The position numbers and the translations under genes were made by a program. Shown here piece by piece: positions 34,180 through 43,334 of a stretch of DNA of 64,000 nucleotides (positions are counted from its first letter, which is position 1; each line of letters opens with the position of its first letter). The notes beneath the pieces are model-generated. The model searched no databases. It was not told the origin of the DNA and worked only from the letters and a program-made list of their open reading frames with translations. Location: the NCBI RefSeq assembly GCF_014656055.1, contig NZ_BNBR01000002.1, positions 1,057,164-1,121,163 of the forward strand. The letters run 5' to 3'. The stretch is from Streptomyces griseosporeus (GTDB lineage: Bacteria > Actinomycetota > Actinomycetes > Streptomycetales > Streptomycetaceae).

Positions 34180-34896
34180 ATGTCGGTACTGGTGATCACG
34201 GGCACGGGCACCGAGGTCGGCAAGACGGTCACGACGGCCGCGGTGGCCGCCGCCGCGCTGGCCGCGGGCCGTTCGGTGGCGGTGCTGAAGGCCGCGCAGA
34301 CCGGTGTACGGCCGGACGAACGCGGGGACGCCGACGAGGTGGCGCGGCTGGCCGGGGCCGTCACGACGGCCGAACTGGCCCGGTTCCCCGAGCCGTTGGC
34401 GCCGAACACCGCCGCGCGGCGGGCCGGGATGAAGCCGGTGCACCCGCAGGAGGTCGCCGAGGCCGCGGCCAAGCTGGCCACCGACCACGACCTGGTGCTG
34501 GTGGAGGGCGCGGGCGGGCTCCTGGTCCGCTTCGACGAGGCGGGCGGCACGCTCGCCGACGCGGCCCGGCTGCTCGGCGCGCCCGTGCTGGTCGTGGCCA
34601 CGGCGGGCCTCGGCACCCTCAACACCACCGAGCTGACCGCCCGTGAACTGCGGCGCCGGGAGCTGGAGTTGCTGGGCGTGGTGATCGGCAGCTGGCCGGA
34701 CGAGCCGGACCTGGCCTGCCGCTGCAACCTCGCCGATCTGCCGGAGGTGGCCGGCGCTCCCCTGCTGGGCGCCCTGCCGTCCGGCGCCGGCGCCCTCGCC
34801 CCCGCCGCCTTCCGCACGGCGGCACCGGGTTGGCTCTCGCCCCGCCTGGACGGCAGCTGGGACGCGGAGGCGTTCCGGACGCGGGAGACGGGCTGA
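34180..34896 (+). CDS. bioD: Dethiobiotin synthetase
   Basis: This ATP-dependent carboxylase closes the ureido ring of dethiobiotin. The 238-residue protein has the P-loop GTGTEVGKTVTT at residues about 8-19, the catalytic Lys and Thr in LKAAQTGVRPD, and VEGAGGLLVRFDE. The ATG comes right after the bioA stop with GGAGGGATGA overlapping the bioA end. The final residues (AEAFRTRETG) run into a degenerate 32-bp repeat that continues beyond the stop. Confidence 0.94.
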   Translation: MSVLVITGTGTEVGKTVTTAAVAAAALAAGRSVAVLKAAQTGVRPDERGDADEVARLAGAVTTAELARFPEPLAPNTAARRAGMKPVHPQEVAEAAAKLATDHDLVLVEGAGGLLVRFDEAGGTLADAARLLGAPVLVVATAGLGTLNTTELTARELRRRELELLGVVIGSWPDEPDLACRCNLADLPEVAGAPLLGALPSGAGALAPAAFRTAAPGWLSPRLDGSWDAEAFRTRETG

Positions 34897-34970
34897 GGGA
34901 CGGGATTCCGGTACCGGAGTGACCTGCGCTACGGGGCTTCGGTACCGGAGACGGCCTGCGGGACGGGTGT
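34873..34970. repeat. Three degenerate 32-33 bp repeats over the bioD 3' end
   Basis: Units start with TTCCGG at 34873, TTCCGGTACCGGAG at 34906 and TTCGGTACCGGAG at 34938. Each is followed by a G-rich stretch and a GGGACGGG-like end. The palindrome CCGGTACCGG sits in the second. The first copy is the last part of bioD, so the downstream copies look like duplications of coding DNA that later drifted. Confidence 0.55.
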
Positions 34971-35058
34971 GGGCCGCCCGGTCCGCGACAGCGGGGGGGT
35001 GCGTGCGGCCCGTCCGGGGGAGAATCGGCGTAAGACCCGTCCCGCTGAGGAGGTCCCC

Positions 35059-35745
35059 ATGCCGATTCGGTCCACCGGTTCCGGTAAGGCGGCGCGGGAT
35101 GCCGTACATCATCCGCTGTTCGCTCGCTTCTACGCCCGCGTCAGCGTGAAGGCCGAGACCCGCGCGGGCATGGCCGGGATCCGCGAGCGGCTGCTCGCCG
35201 GGCTGGCCGGGCGGGTGATCGAGATCGGCGCGGGCAACGGGCTGAACTTCGCCCACTACCCGCCCACCGTCTCGGAGGTCGTCGCGATCGAACCCGAGCG
35301 GCACCTGCGGCAGTTGGCGGTGGAGGCGGCTCTGCGCTCCGACGTGCCCGTCGATGTGGCCCCGGGCGCCGCGGAGGCGCTGCCGGTCAAGAGCGAGGCC
35401 TTCGACGCGGCGGTGGTCTCGCTGGTGCTGTGCAGCGTGCGGGACGTGCCGCGGGCGCTGGCCGAGGTGCGGAGGGTGCTGCGGCCGGGCGGGGTCGTGC
35501 GGTTCTTCGAGCACGGCCGCGGCGGGGGCCGGGCGATGCGGGCCACGCAGCAGGCGCTGGACGCGACCGTGTGGCCGCGGCTGACCGGCGGCTGCCATGT
35601 GGCCCGGGACCCGGTCGCCGCCGTACGCGCGGCCGGTTTCGAGCTGGGCCCGTACCGGCGGGTCATGATGCCGGAGACGGGACCGGCGCTGCCCAGCTCC
35701 TACTGCGTGCTGGGCACGGCCTGGCGGCCCCCGGACGAGGCGTGA
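35059..35745 (+). CDS. Class I SAM-dependent methyltransferase
   Basis: This 228-residue soluble protein has the SAM-binding motif I VIEIGAGNGLNFAHYP (about residues 53-68), acidic post-I loop VAIEPE, motif II FDAAVVSLVLCSVRDVP and LRPGGVVRFFEHG. It belongs to the Methyltransf_11 group, near the UbiE and METTL7-type enzymes. The substrate is not clear. GAGGAGGT lies before the ATG. It is separate from the biotin operon by 162 bases that include degenerate repeats. Confidence 0.88.
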   Translation: MPIRSTGSGKAARDAVHHPLFARFYARVSVKAETRAGMAGIRERLLAGLAGRVIEIGAGNGLNFAHYPPTVSEVVAIEPERHLRQLAVEAALRSDVPVDVAPGAAEALPVKSEAFDAAVVSLVLCSVRDVPRALAEVRRVLRPGGVVRFFEHGRGGGRAMRATQQALDATVWPRLTGGCHVARDPVAAVRAAGFELGPYRRVMMPETGPALPSSYCVLGTAWRPPDEA

Positions 35746-35920
35746 CGCACAGGGTCCACCGGCGCGGCTCCTCGGCGCTGCCGTAGACGGACGCCTCGCG
35801 GCGCGGCCGTGCGGGGTGTCGTCCCCGGGACGGATACCGGGTGTGGGCGCGGTCACACTACGCTCGGGCGGGAGACGCAGTCCCGACGGTCACGACGTCC
35901 GTCCGAGCGAGGAGGCAGCC

Positions 35921-36820
35921 TTGTCCTCACCTGCTGTGCGGCCCGCCCCCGTGCCGCCCCCGGCGGACGGGACCGCGGCCCGCGCCCGCGGCCTGACCAA
36001 GGCCTACGGCCAGGGCGAGACGACCGTGCTGGCGCTGGACGCGGTGGACGTGGACATCGCGCGCGGCCGGTTCACCGCGGTGATGGGGCCGTCGGGCTCC
36101 GGCAAGTCCACGCTGATGCACTGCCTGGCGGGCCTGGACTCGGTCTCGGCCGGCCGGGTGTGGCTCGGCGACACGGAGATCACGGGGCTGAGGGAGCGGG
36201 AGCTGACCCGGCTGCGGCGGGACCGGATCGGGTTCATGTTCCAGTCGTTCAACCTCATCCCGACGCTGAACGCGCTGGAGAACATCACCCTGCCCATGGA
36301 CATCGCCGGCCGGAAGCCGGACCCGGCGTGGCTGGAGCAGGTCATCGACACGCTGGGGCTGCGCGACCGGCTCACGCACCGGCCCGCGCAGCTGTCCGGC
36401 GGTCAGCAGCAGCGCGTCGCCTGCGCGCGGGCGCTGGCCTCCCGCCCCGAGCTGATCTTCGCCGACGAGCCGACCGGCAATCTCGACTCCCGGGCGGGTC
36501 TGGAGGTGCTCGGCTTCCTGCGCGAGGCCGTCGACGACCTGGGGCAGACGGTGGTGATGGTCACCCATGACCCGGGCGCCGCCGCCCACTCCGACCTGGT
36601 GCTCTTCCTCGCCGACGGCCGGATCGTCGACGAGATGCCGCGGCCGACGGCGGAGGCGGTGCTGGAGCGGATGAAACGGTTCGACGTCGTCCGCGGCCAG
36701 GTGGACGACGCACAGATCCGGGAGGACGACGCACAGATCCGGGAGGACGATCTACGGAGCCGGGAGGACGGCGCACGGGGCCCGGCGGACGGCGTACGCG
36801 GCCAGGTGGCGGAAGACTGA
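35921..36820 (+). CDS. ABC transporter ATP-binding protein (MacB/LolD type)
   Basis: This 299-residue ATPase energises the FtsX-type permease that follows. It has Walker A GPSGSGKST, Q-loop FMFQSFNLIPTL, signature LSGGQQQRVACARALA, Walker B LIFADEPTGNLDS and H-loop VMVTHD. TTG 35921 is the chosen start, with GAGGAGG close upstream; a longer in-frame ATG is less likely. The C-terminus (about 262-299) has a tandem repeat DDAQIRE twice, then degenerate copies, so the protein is longer than relatives. The permease starts 4 bases downstream. Confidence 0.9.
   Translation: MSSPAVRPAPVPPPADGTAARARGLTKAYGQGETTVLALDAVDVDIARGRFTAVMGPSGSGKSTLMHCLAGLDSVSAGRVWLGDTEITGLRERELTRLRRDRIGFMFQSFNLIPTLNALENITLPMDIAGRKPDPAWLEQVIDTLGLRDRLTHRPAQLSGGQQQRVACARALASRPELIFADEPTGNLDSRAGLEVLGFLREAVDDLGQTVVMVTHDPGAAAHSDLVLFLADGRIVDEMPRPTAEAVLERMKRFDVVRGQVDDAQIREDDAQIREDDLRSREDGARGPADGVRGQVAED
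36704..36766 (+). repeat. 21-bp in-frame tandem repeat in the ABC ATPase tail
   Basis: Two identical 21-base units (36704-36724 and 36725-36745) encode DDAQIRE. A third, diverged unit (36746-36766) encodes DDLRSRE. The identical copies suggest recent duplication. Confidence 0.85.
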
Positions 36821-36824
36821 TCCG

Positions 36825-39392
36825 GTGCTGAAGGCGACCCTCCGCAGCTTCCTCGCCCACAAGGGCCGGCTGGCGCTGTCCGCGCTGGCCGTCGTCCTGT
36901 CCGTGGCGTTCGTCGCGGGCAGCCTGATCTTCTCCGACACGGTCGCGCGCACCTTCGACCGGCTCTTCGCCTCCACGGCCGCCGATGTGACGGTCGAGCC
37001 GAAGGACGACCTGGAGTCGCAGCTGCCGTCGGGCGCGGTGCGCACGGTGCCCGCCGCCCTGGCCGCGCGGGTGGCGTCCGTCGAGGGGGTCGCGTCGGCG
37101 CACGCGGACGTGTCCGTGGACAACATCACGGTCGTCGACGCCCGCAACCGCCTGGTCGGCTCGACCACCGGCGGTCCCACCATCGCCCGGGACTGGCACG
37201 TCACCGACCGCAGCCCTGTGCGGCTCAGCTCGGGCCACGCCCCGCACGGCCCCGGCGAGGCGCTGCTGGACGCCGACACCGCCGGCCGGAAGCACCTGGG
37301 GATCGGCGACACGCTCACCGTGCTGGCCCAGCCCGGCTCCTTCCGGGTCCGGATCGTCGGCATCGCCACCTTCAGGACCACCAACCCGGGCGCGGCGCTC
37401 GTCTACCTCGACTCCTCGGTCGCGGCGCGGAAGGTGCTGGGTGCCGCGGAACGGGCGACGAGCATCTCGGCGACCGCCGAGCCGGGCGTCACCGACACCG
37501 AGCTGAAGCACCGGATCGCGGCCGCGCTCGGCGACGGCGACCACGTGCTGAAGACCGCCGGCGAACGGGCCAAGTCGGCCGCCGAGCAGCTCGGCACCTT
37601 CCTCGACGTGATCAAGTACGTGATGCTGGGCTTCGCCGGGATCGCCGTGCTGGTGGGCGTGTTCCTGATCGTCAACACCTTCGCGATGCTCATCGCGCAG
37701 CGCACCCGGGAACTGGGGCTGCTGCGCGCCCTGGGTGCCGACCGGCGGCAGGTGCGCCGGTCGGTGCTGACCGAGGCGGTGCTGCTGGGCGTGGTCGGCT
37801 CCACGGTGGGGCTCGCGGCCGGGATCGGGCTCGCGATCGGGCTGATCCGGCTGATGAGCGTGTTCGGGATGAACCTGAAGACCACGGAGATGGTCGTCGG
37901 CTGGGGGACGCCCGTGACGGCGTATGTCGTCGGGGTCGGCGTCACCTTCGTCGCGGCGTACCTGCCCGCCCGGCGCGCGGCGGCGGTGTCGCCGATGGCG
38001 GCCCTCCAGGACGCGGAGATCGCGGGCGTGGGGCGGCCGTTGCGGACGCGTGCGGTGGTGGGCGGCGTCGTGGGGGCGGTGGGGGCGGCCGCGCTGGCGG
38101 GCTGTGCCGTCGCGACCCGGACGGCGTCGGCGGCCTCGCTGCTCGGGCTGGGCGTGGTCCTGACGCTGATCGCCACGGTGATCGCGGGTCCGCTGCTGGT
38201 GCGGCCCGTGATCCGGGTGCTGGGCGCGGCCTTCCCGGCCCTGTTCGGCTCCGTCGGGCGGATGAGTCAGCGCAACGCCCTGCGCAATCCGCGCCGCACC
38301 GGCGCCACGGCCGCCGCGCTGATGGTGGGCCTCGCCCTGGTCGGCGGCATGTCGGTGGCCAGTGCCTCCATGTCGGAGTCCTTCGATCAGCAGATCGACC
38401 GGACGCTGGGCGCCGACTTCGTCGTGCAGAACGCCAACTTCGTGCCGTTCTCCCAGGAGATCACCGACCGGGTCCGCGGCACGGACGGCGTCGGCCTTGT
38501 CGTACGGCAGCGGTTCGCGCCGCTGGCGGTACGGCTGCCCGACGGCGAGCGCCTGGAGACCACCGCGACCGGGTACGACCCGCGGCTCGACGAGGTCGCC
38601 CATGTCACCTACACCGCGGGCGACTCCGCCGCCGCGCTCGCCGCCGGGCACCTGGCCATGGACGCCGGGTTCGCCCGCGACCACGGCGTACGGCCGGGCA
38701 GCGTGCTCCCGGTCGAGTTCCCGGGCGGCCGGACGGCGCGGCTGACGGTCGGCGCGCTCACCGACCAGGACCAGGCCGAGGGGTTCGGCACGCGGGGAGG
38801 GATGTTCCTGGGCCTCGCCACCGTGGAGAAGTACATCCCCGGCGGCCAGGACTCCGCGCTGTACGTCAACGCCGCGCCCGGCACCGGCGCCGACCCGCTG
38901 CGGGCCCGGCTGGAGCGCACCCTGGAGCCGTATCCGCAGGTGCAGGTGCGGAACCTCGCGGACTACAAGGAGCTGGTGCACGACCAGATCGCGGTCCTGC
39001 TCTACCTCGTGTACGCGCTGCTCGGGCTGGCGATCGTCATCGCGGTGCTCGGCGTGGTCAACACGCTCGCCCTGTCGGTCGTCGAGCGCACCCGTGAGAT
39101 CGGGCTGCTGCGCGCGATCGGGCTGGCGCGACGGCAGTTGCGCCGGATGATCCGGCTGGAGTCGGTGGTGATCGCGGTGTTCGGCGCGGTGCTGGGCCTT
39201 GCGCTGGGCCTGGTGTGGGGGGTGTGCACCCAGCAGGTGCTGGCGCTGCAGGGCATGAAGGCGCTGGCGGTCCCGTGGGGCACGATCGTCGCGGTGGTGA
39301 TCGGCTCGGCGGTGGTCGGGGTGGCGGCGGCGCTGCTGCCGGCGTTGCGCGCGTCCCGGATGAACGTGCTGGCGGCGATCGCGCACGAGTGA
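36825..39392 (+). CDS. ABC transporter permease with two FtsX domains
   Basis: This 855-residue membrane protein has a MacB-like layout: an N-terminal helix (about 15-37), an extracytoplasmic domain (about 40-255), three helices (about 260-400), more helices in the middle, a second periplasm-facing domain (about 510-705), and three last helices (about 715-840). FtsX motifs include AQRTRELGLLRALGADRRQV and VERTREIGLLRAIGLARRQL. It probably exports a lipid, peptide or antibiotic with the ATPase encoded 4 bases upstream. GTG 36825 is the start. Substrate unknown. Confidence 0.92.
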   Translation: MLKATLRSFLAHKGRLALSALAVVLSVAFVAGSLIFSDTVARTFDRLFASTAADVTVEPKDDLESQLPSGAVRTVPAALAARVASVEGVASAHADVSVDNITVVDARNRLVGSTTGGPTIARDWHVTDRSPVRLSSGHAPHGPGEALLDADTAGRKHLGIGDTLTVLAQPGSFRVRIVGIATFRTTNPGAALVYLDSSVAARKVLGAAERATSISATAEPGVTDTELKHRIAAALGDGDHVLKTAGERAKSAAEQLGTFLDVIKYVMLGFAGIAVLVGVFLIVNTFAMLIAQRTRELGLLRALGADRRQVRRSVLTEAVLLGVVGSTVGLAAGIGLAIGLIRLMSVFGMNLKTTEMVVGWGTPVTAYVVGVGVTFVAAYLPARRAAAVSPMAALQDAEIAGVGRPLRTRAVVGGVVGAVGAAALAGCAVATRTASAASLLGLGVVLTLIATVIAGPLLVRPVIRVLGAAFPALFGSVGRMSQRNALRNPRRTGATAAALMVGLALVGGMSVASASMSESFDQQIDRTLGADFVVQNANFVPFSQEITDRVRGTDGVGLVVRQRFAPLAVRLPDGERLETTATGYDPRLDEVAHVTYTAGDSAAALAAGHLAMDAGFARDHGVRPGSVLPVEFPGGRTARLTVGALTDQDQAEGFGTRGGMFLGLATVEKYIPGGQDSALYVNAAPGTGADPLRARLERTLEPYPQVQVRNLADYKELVHDQIAVLLYLVYALLGLAIVIAVLGVVNTLALSVVERTREIGLLRAIGLARRQLRRMIRLESVVIAVFGAVLGLALGLVWGVCTQQVLALQGMKALAVPWGTIVAVVIGSAVVGVAAALLPALRASRMNVLAAIAHE

Positions 39393-39428
39393 TGGAATCG
39401 CGAAGTCCCCTGGCTGTGAGGAGAGTTC

Positions 39429-40319
39429 GTGTCGTTTCCGTTCCGCTTCGGCGTCAACCTGCTCGACCCCGCCCCCGGTGACGCGTGGCGCGCCAAGTGC
39501 CGCCGGGCCGAGGAGCTCGGCTACGACGTGATCCTGGTCCCCGACCATCTGGGGATGGCCGCGCCGTTCCCGGCGCTCGTCGCGGCGGCGGCCGTCACCG
39601 AGCGCCCGCGGCTGGGCACCTTCGTCCTGAACGCGGGCTTCTGGAACCCGGCGCTGCTGGCCCGCGAGGTGGCGACGACGGACGCGCTGACCGGCGGGCG
39701 CCTCGAACTGGGCCTGGGCGCCGGGTACGTGCGGGCCGAGCACGACAGCGCCGGGCTGCCGTTCGGCTCGCCGGGCGAACGCGTCGACCATCTGCGGCGC
39801 ACCGTCGGGGAACTGGAGCGGCTGCTGGGCTCGCCGGAGTTCCGCCCGCGTCCGGCCCAGCAGCCGCGGGTGCCGCTGCTGATCGGCGGCAACGGTGACC
39901 GGATGCTGCGTCTGACGGCCGAGCACGCCGACATCGCCGCGTTCGCGGGGGCGTATCCCGTGCCGGGCAGTACGACGGGAAAGCTGGCGCCGGTCCCCGC
40001 CGACCGGCTGGAGGAGCGCATGGCCCGCTACCGGCAGCTGGCCGCCGGGCGCGCCCGGCCCGCGGAGCTGAACCTGCTGGTCCAGCAGGTCACGGTGACC
40101 GGTGACCGCGAGGCGGCGCTGCGTCCGCTGCTGGAGCGGCAGCCGGATCTCACCCTGGAGCAGGCGCTGGAGCTGCCGATCTTCCTGGTCGGCACCGAGG
40201 AGGAGATCGTCGAGCAGGTGCTGGCGCAGCGGAAGCGCTACGGGTTCACCTATCTGACGGTGCTGGAGCCGTCGATGGAGGCGTTCGCCCCGGTCATGGC
40301 CGCGCTGCGCGGACGGTGA
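39429..40319 (+). CDS. LLM-class F420-dependent oxidoreductase
   Basis: This 296-residue TIM-barrel protein belongs to the luciferase-like monooxygenase superfamily. FRFGVNLLDP and WRAKCRRAEELGYDVILVPDH at the start, FVLNAGFWNPALLAREVATTDALTGGRLELGLGAGY in the middle, and VPLLIGGNGDRMLRLTAEHADIAAF are typical. In actinobacteria such proteins often use cofactor F420. The substrate is unknown. The start is GTG at 39429 after GAGGAGAG. It sits alone between the ABC exporter and a GNAT acetyltransferase gene. Confidence 0.9.
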   Translation: MSFPFRFGVNLLDPAPGDAWRAKCRRAEELGYDVILVPDHLGMAAPFPALVAAAAVTERPRLGTFVLNAGFWNPALLAREVATTDALTGGRLELGLGAGYVRAEHDSAGLPFGSPGERVDHLRRTVGELERLLGSPEFRPRPAQQPRVPLLIGGNGDRMLRLTAEHADIAAFAGAYPVPGSTTGKLAPVPADRLEERMARYRQLAAGRARPAELNLLVQQVTVTGDREAALRPLLERQPDLTLEQALELPIFLVGTEEEIVEQVLAQRKRYGFTYLTVLEPSMEAFAPVMAALRGR

Positions 40320-40375
40320 CCGTCCGGATCGTGGAATTCGGCGTCCCGGCCCGGCGGAGGTGATGTGATCACTAC

Positions 40376-40798
40376 ATGTCTGATCTGCGGATACGGGCCG
40401 CGACGCCCGACGACCTCGACACCGTGCTGGCCTTCTGGAGGACCGCGGCCGAGGGCACGAGCATCAGCGACGACCGGGCCGGGGTGGAGCGGCTGGTCGA
40501 GCGCGACGCCGAGGCGCTGATCCTGGCCGAGCGGGACGGGGAGCTTCTCGGCACGGTGATCGCGGGCTTCGACGGCTGGCGCTGCCACCTCTACCGGCTG
40601 GCCGTGCGTCCGGACCACCGCCGCCGGGGCATCGGCACGGCGCTGCTGGCCGCCGCCGAAGAGCGGTTCGTACGGCTCGGCGGGCGGCGCGGGGACGCGA
40701 TGGTGCTGGTGGACAACGAGCGGGCGCACCACGCCTGGCGGGCGGCCGGGTACGCGCCCGAGGAGCATTGGCGGCGCTGGGTGAAGCCGCTCGGCTGA
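40376..40798 (+). CDS. GNAT-family N-acetyltransferase
   Basis: This 140-residue protein has the GNAT fold: LRIRAATPDDLDTVLAFW at the start, GTVIAGFDGWRCHLYRLAVRPDHRRRGIGTALL (acetyl-CoA pyrophosphate loop RRRGIG) and MVLVDNERAHHAWRAAGY at the end. It most resembles RimI-like or small-molecule acetyltransferases, with no clear acceptor. The ATG at 40376 begins close to the first strand. It is on the same strand as the neighbours but separated by 56 and 166 bases. Confidence 0.9.
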   Translation: MSDLRIRAATPDDLDTVLAFWRTAAEGTSISDDRAGVERLVERDAEALILAERDGELLGTVIAGFDGWRCHLYRLAVRPDHRRRGIGTALLAAAEERFVRLGGRRGDAMVLVDNERAHHAWRAAGYAPEEHWRRWVKPLG

Positions 40799-40834
40799 AC
40801 CGGCCGACCCCCCCTGCACGATCTCTTTGCCGAT

Positions 40835-40874
40835 CCTTTACCATCGGAGGGACACTCGACCCTCCGATGAAAGG
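40835..40874 (+). promoter_or_regulatory. Structured leader before the CorC/CNNM pair
   Basis: The 10-bp perfect stem CATCGGAGGG (40842-40851) and CCCTCCGATG (40860-40869) is extended by CCTTT (40835-40839) pairing with AAAGG (40870-40874). It lies about 90 bases before the first CorC/CNNM gene. CorC genes can be under metal-sensing RNAs, but I cannot match a known class (M-box or yybP-ykoY). Confidence 0.5.
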
Positions 40875-40964
40875 TTGTGAGCGTCCGCCCATGGGCGAGC
40901 CTCCCAGTCCGCGACACCGCGCGGTCCATTCTGTCCTGCCCGATCATGGGACGGAGGTGACCCC

Positions 40965-42311
40965 ATGACCGAAGTGCTGCTCCTGCTGGTGGCGATCCTG
41001 CTGTCGCTCGCCTGCGGCGCCTTCGTGGCCGCCGAGTTCTCGCTGACCACGGTCGAACGAAGCGAGCTGGAACGGGCCGCGGAGCGCGGCGAGCGCGGCG
41101 CCTCGGGCGCCCTGAAGGCCGTACGGAACCTGACCTTCCAGCTCTCCGGCGCCCAGCTCGGCATCACGGTGACCAACCTGGTGGTCGGCATGCTCGCCGA
41201 GCCGTCGATCGCCAAGCTCATCGCCGGGCCCCTGGAGGCGCTGGGCATCTCCCGGTCGACCGCGAGCTCGCTGGCGCTGGTGCTGGGCACGGCGCTGTCG
41301 ACGGTGTTCCTGATGGTCGTCGGCGAGCTGGTGCCGAAGAACTGGGCGATCTCCTCGCCGCTGGCGGTGGCCCGGACCGTGGGCAACGCCCAGCGCTGGT
41401 TCAGCGCCGTCTTCCGCCCGTTCATCACCCACCTGAACAACACCGCCAACCGTTTCGTACGGCGTCTCGGCATCGAACCCGCCGAGGAACTGGCCTCCGC
41501 GCGCGGCCCGCAGGAGCTGGCGGCACTCGCCCGGCACTCCGCGAAGGAGGGCGCGCTGGAGGCGGACACCGCCGAGCTGTTCGTCCGGACGCTCAACCTC
41601 GCCGACCTGACCGCGGAGAACGTGATGACCCCGCGCGTGCAGGTCATCGCCCTGGACGAGCAGGCGACCTGTGAGGACGTGGCGAACGCGACGCGCGCGA
41701 CGGGGCTGTCCCGCTTCCCGGTCTACCGCGGGAACCTCGACACCGTCGTCGGCACCGCGCACATCAAGGACGTGCTCACCCTGCCCGCCGAGCAGCGCCC
41801 GCGGGTGCCGGTCGGCGAGCTGATGCGCGAGCCGCTGCTCGTCCCCGAGTCCCTCACGGTCGACCGGCTGCTGGACCGGCTGTCCGGCCGGCGCACCATG
41901 GCCGTCGTCATCGACGAGTACGGCGGCACGGCGGGCGTGGCCACGCTGGAGGACATCGTCGAGGAGGTCGTCGGCGAGGTCCGCGACGAGCACGACCCGC
42001 ACGAGACACCCGACCTCGCCCCGGCCGGCACCGACGAGGACGGCCGCGCCGTGTTCTCCGCGGACGGCGCCGCCCGCGTCGACCAGCTCGCCCGGGTCGG
42101 CCTCAGGCCGCCCGAGGGGCCGTACGAGACGCTGGCCGGCCTGGTCGCCGCCGAGCTGGGCCGTATACCGGCCGTCGGTGACCGCGTGCAGGTCGCCGGC
42201 TGGCGCATGGACGTCGTCGACGCCTCCGGGCGCCGGGCGGCCCGGGTGCTGCTGCACGCGCCGCTGGACGACGAGAAGCGGGGCGAGGACATGAAGGAGG
42301 CCGGCCGATGA
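40965..42311 (+). CDS. CorC/CNNM-type transporter with DUF21, CBS and CorC_HlyC domains
   Basis: This 448-residue protein has an N-terminal DUF21 membrane domain (about 1-200; AAEFSLTTVERSELE, QLGITVTNLVVGMLAEP and VVGELVPKNWAIS), two CBS domains (about 215-340; MTPRVQVIALDEQAT and IDEYGGTAGVATLEDIVEEVVGEVRDE) and a C-terminal CorC_HlyC domain (about 360-440). Family members are linked to magnesium or cobalt efflux and were once called hemolysins. Its stop overlaps the start of a second family member by four bases (ATGA). Confidence 0.93.
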   Translation: MTEVLLLLVAILLSLACGAFVAAEFSLTTVERSELERAAERGERGASGALKAVRNLTFQLSGAQLGITVTNLVVGMLAEPSIAKLIAGPLEALGISRSTASSLALVLGTALSTVFLMVVGELVPKNWAISSPLAVARTVGNAQRWFSAVFRPFITHLNNTANRFVRRLGIEPAEELASARGPQELAALARHSAKEGALEADTAELFVRTLNLADLTAENVMTPRVQVIALDEQATCEDVANATRATGLSRFPVYRGNLDTVVGTAHIKDVLTLPAEQRPRVPVGELMREPLLVPESLTVDRLLDRLSGRRTMAVVIDEYGGTAGVATLEDIVEEVVGEVRDEHDPHETPDLAPAGTDEDGRAVFSADGAARVDQLARVGLRPPEGPYETLAGLVAAELGRIPAVGDRVQVAGWRMDVVDASGRRAARVLLHAPLDDEKRGEDMKEAGR

Positions 42312-43324
42312 CCGCCGTACAGCTGCTGATCGGCCTGGCGACCCTGGTCGTCAACGCCTTCTTCGTCGGCGCCGAGTTCGCGCTGATCTCGGTGCGGCGC
42401 TCGCAGATCGAGCCGCACGCGGAGGCGGGCGACCGGCGCGCCAGGAGCGTGCTGTGGGGGCTGGAGCACGTCTCCGCGCTGATGGCCGCCGCCCAGCTCG
42501 GCATCACCCTGTGCACGCTGGTCCTCGGTGTGGTCGCCGAGCCGGCCATCGCCCACCTGCTGGAACCGGTGTTCCACGCGGTCGGCGTGCCGGAGAGCGC
42601 CGGGCACGCGGTGTCCTTCGTGATCGCGCTGACCCTCGCCACCTATCTGCACATGCTGCTGGGCGAGATGGTGCCGAAGAACATCGCCCTCGCCGAGCCG
42701 GTGCGCAGCGCGCTGCTGCTGGGTCCGCCGCTGGTGACGCTGTCGCGGGCGCTGAAGCCGGTGATCTTCGCGATCAACGCGTTCGCGAACGCGCTGCTGA
42801 AGCTGATGCGGATCGAGACCAAGGACGAGGTGACGGCGACCTTCTCGGACGCCGAGCTGGCGCAGATCGTCAAGGACGCGGGCGAGGCGGGGCTCATCGA
42901 CGAGCGGGCCCGAGAGCGGCTGCACGACGCGCTGGAGCTGGGCAGCAGGCCCGTGCGGGACGTCGTGCTCCCGCTGGAGCGAGTGGTGTACGCGCGTGTG
43001 GGCGTCACGCCGGAGGAGCTGGAGGGGCTGTCGGCCGACTCCGGGTTCTCCCGCTTCCCGGTGGTCGACGAGGGCCGCCGGATCGTCGGCTACCTGCACG
43101 TGAAGGACGCGCTGGACGCCGCCCCGCGGGACGTGCCGTTCCGGCTGCGGGACATGCGCCCCATCGCACGCGTGAGGGAGACGACGCCCCTGGACGACGT
43201 CCTCACCGCGATGCGCGGCAGCCGCACCCATGTGGCGGCCGTGCTGGGCGAGGACGGACGGCTGGCCGGGCTGGTGACAATGGAGGACGTCCTGCGGGAG
43301 CTGTTCGGACAGCCGGCGTTGTAG
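42308..43324 (+). CDS. CorC/CNNM-type transporter, shorter second copy
   Basis: This 338-residue protein has the DUF21 membrane domain (GAEFALISVRRSQIEP, QLGITLCTLVLGVVAEPAI and LGEMVPKNIALAEP) and a CBS pair (about 200-330; ending LVTMEDVLRELFG) but no CorC_HlyC domain, so it is shorter than its neighbour. The ATG overlaps the stop of the first copy. The two may form a heteromeric transporter, a common arrangement in actinobacteria. Confidence 0.93.
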   Translation: MTAVQLLIGLATLVVNAFFVGAEFALISVRRSQIEPHAEAGDRRARSVLWGLEHVSALMAAAQLGITLCTLVLGVVAEPAIAHLLEPVFHAVGVPESAGHAVSFVIALTLATYLHMLLGEMVPKNIALAEPVRSALLLGPPLVTLSRALKPVIFAINAFANALLKLMRIETKDEVTATFSDAELAQIVKDAGEAGLIDERARERLHDALELGSRPVRDVVLPLERVVYARVGVTPEELEGLSADSGFSRFPVVDEGRRIVGYLHVKDALDAAPRDVPFRLRDMRPIARVRETTPLDDVLTAMRGSRTHVAAVLGEDGRLAGLVTMEDVLRELFGQPAL

Positions 43325-43334
43325 GAGGGCCGGC

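Noticed and set aside
36561..39926. Very long open frame antisense to the ABC permease
   Set aside because: The reading frame mirrors third-position GC of the permease gene, and the product is rich in Arg, His and Gln with no known domain.
40799..40964. M-box or manganese riboswitch before the CorC genes
   Set aside because: The conserved blocks of both classes are missing, although a strong hairpin is present. It is reported only as an unclassified leader.
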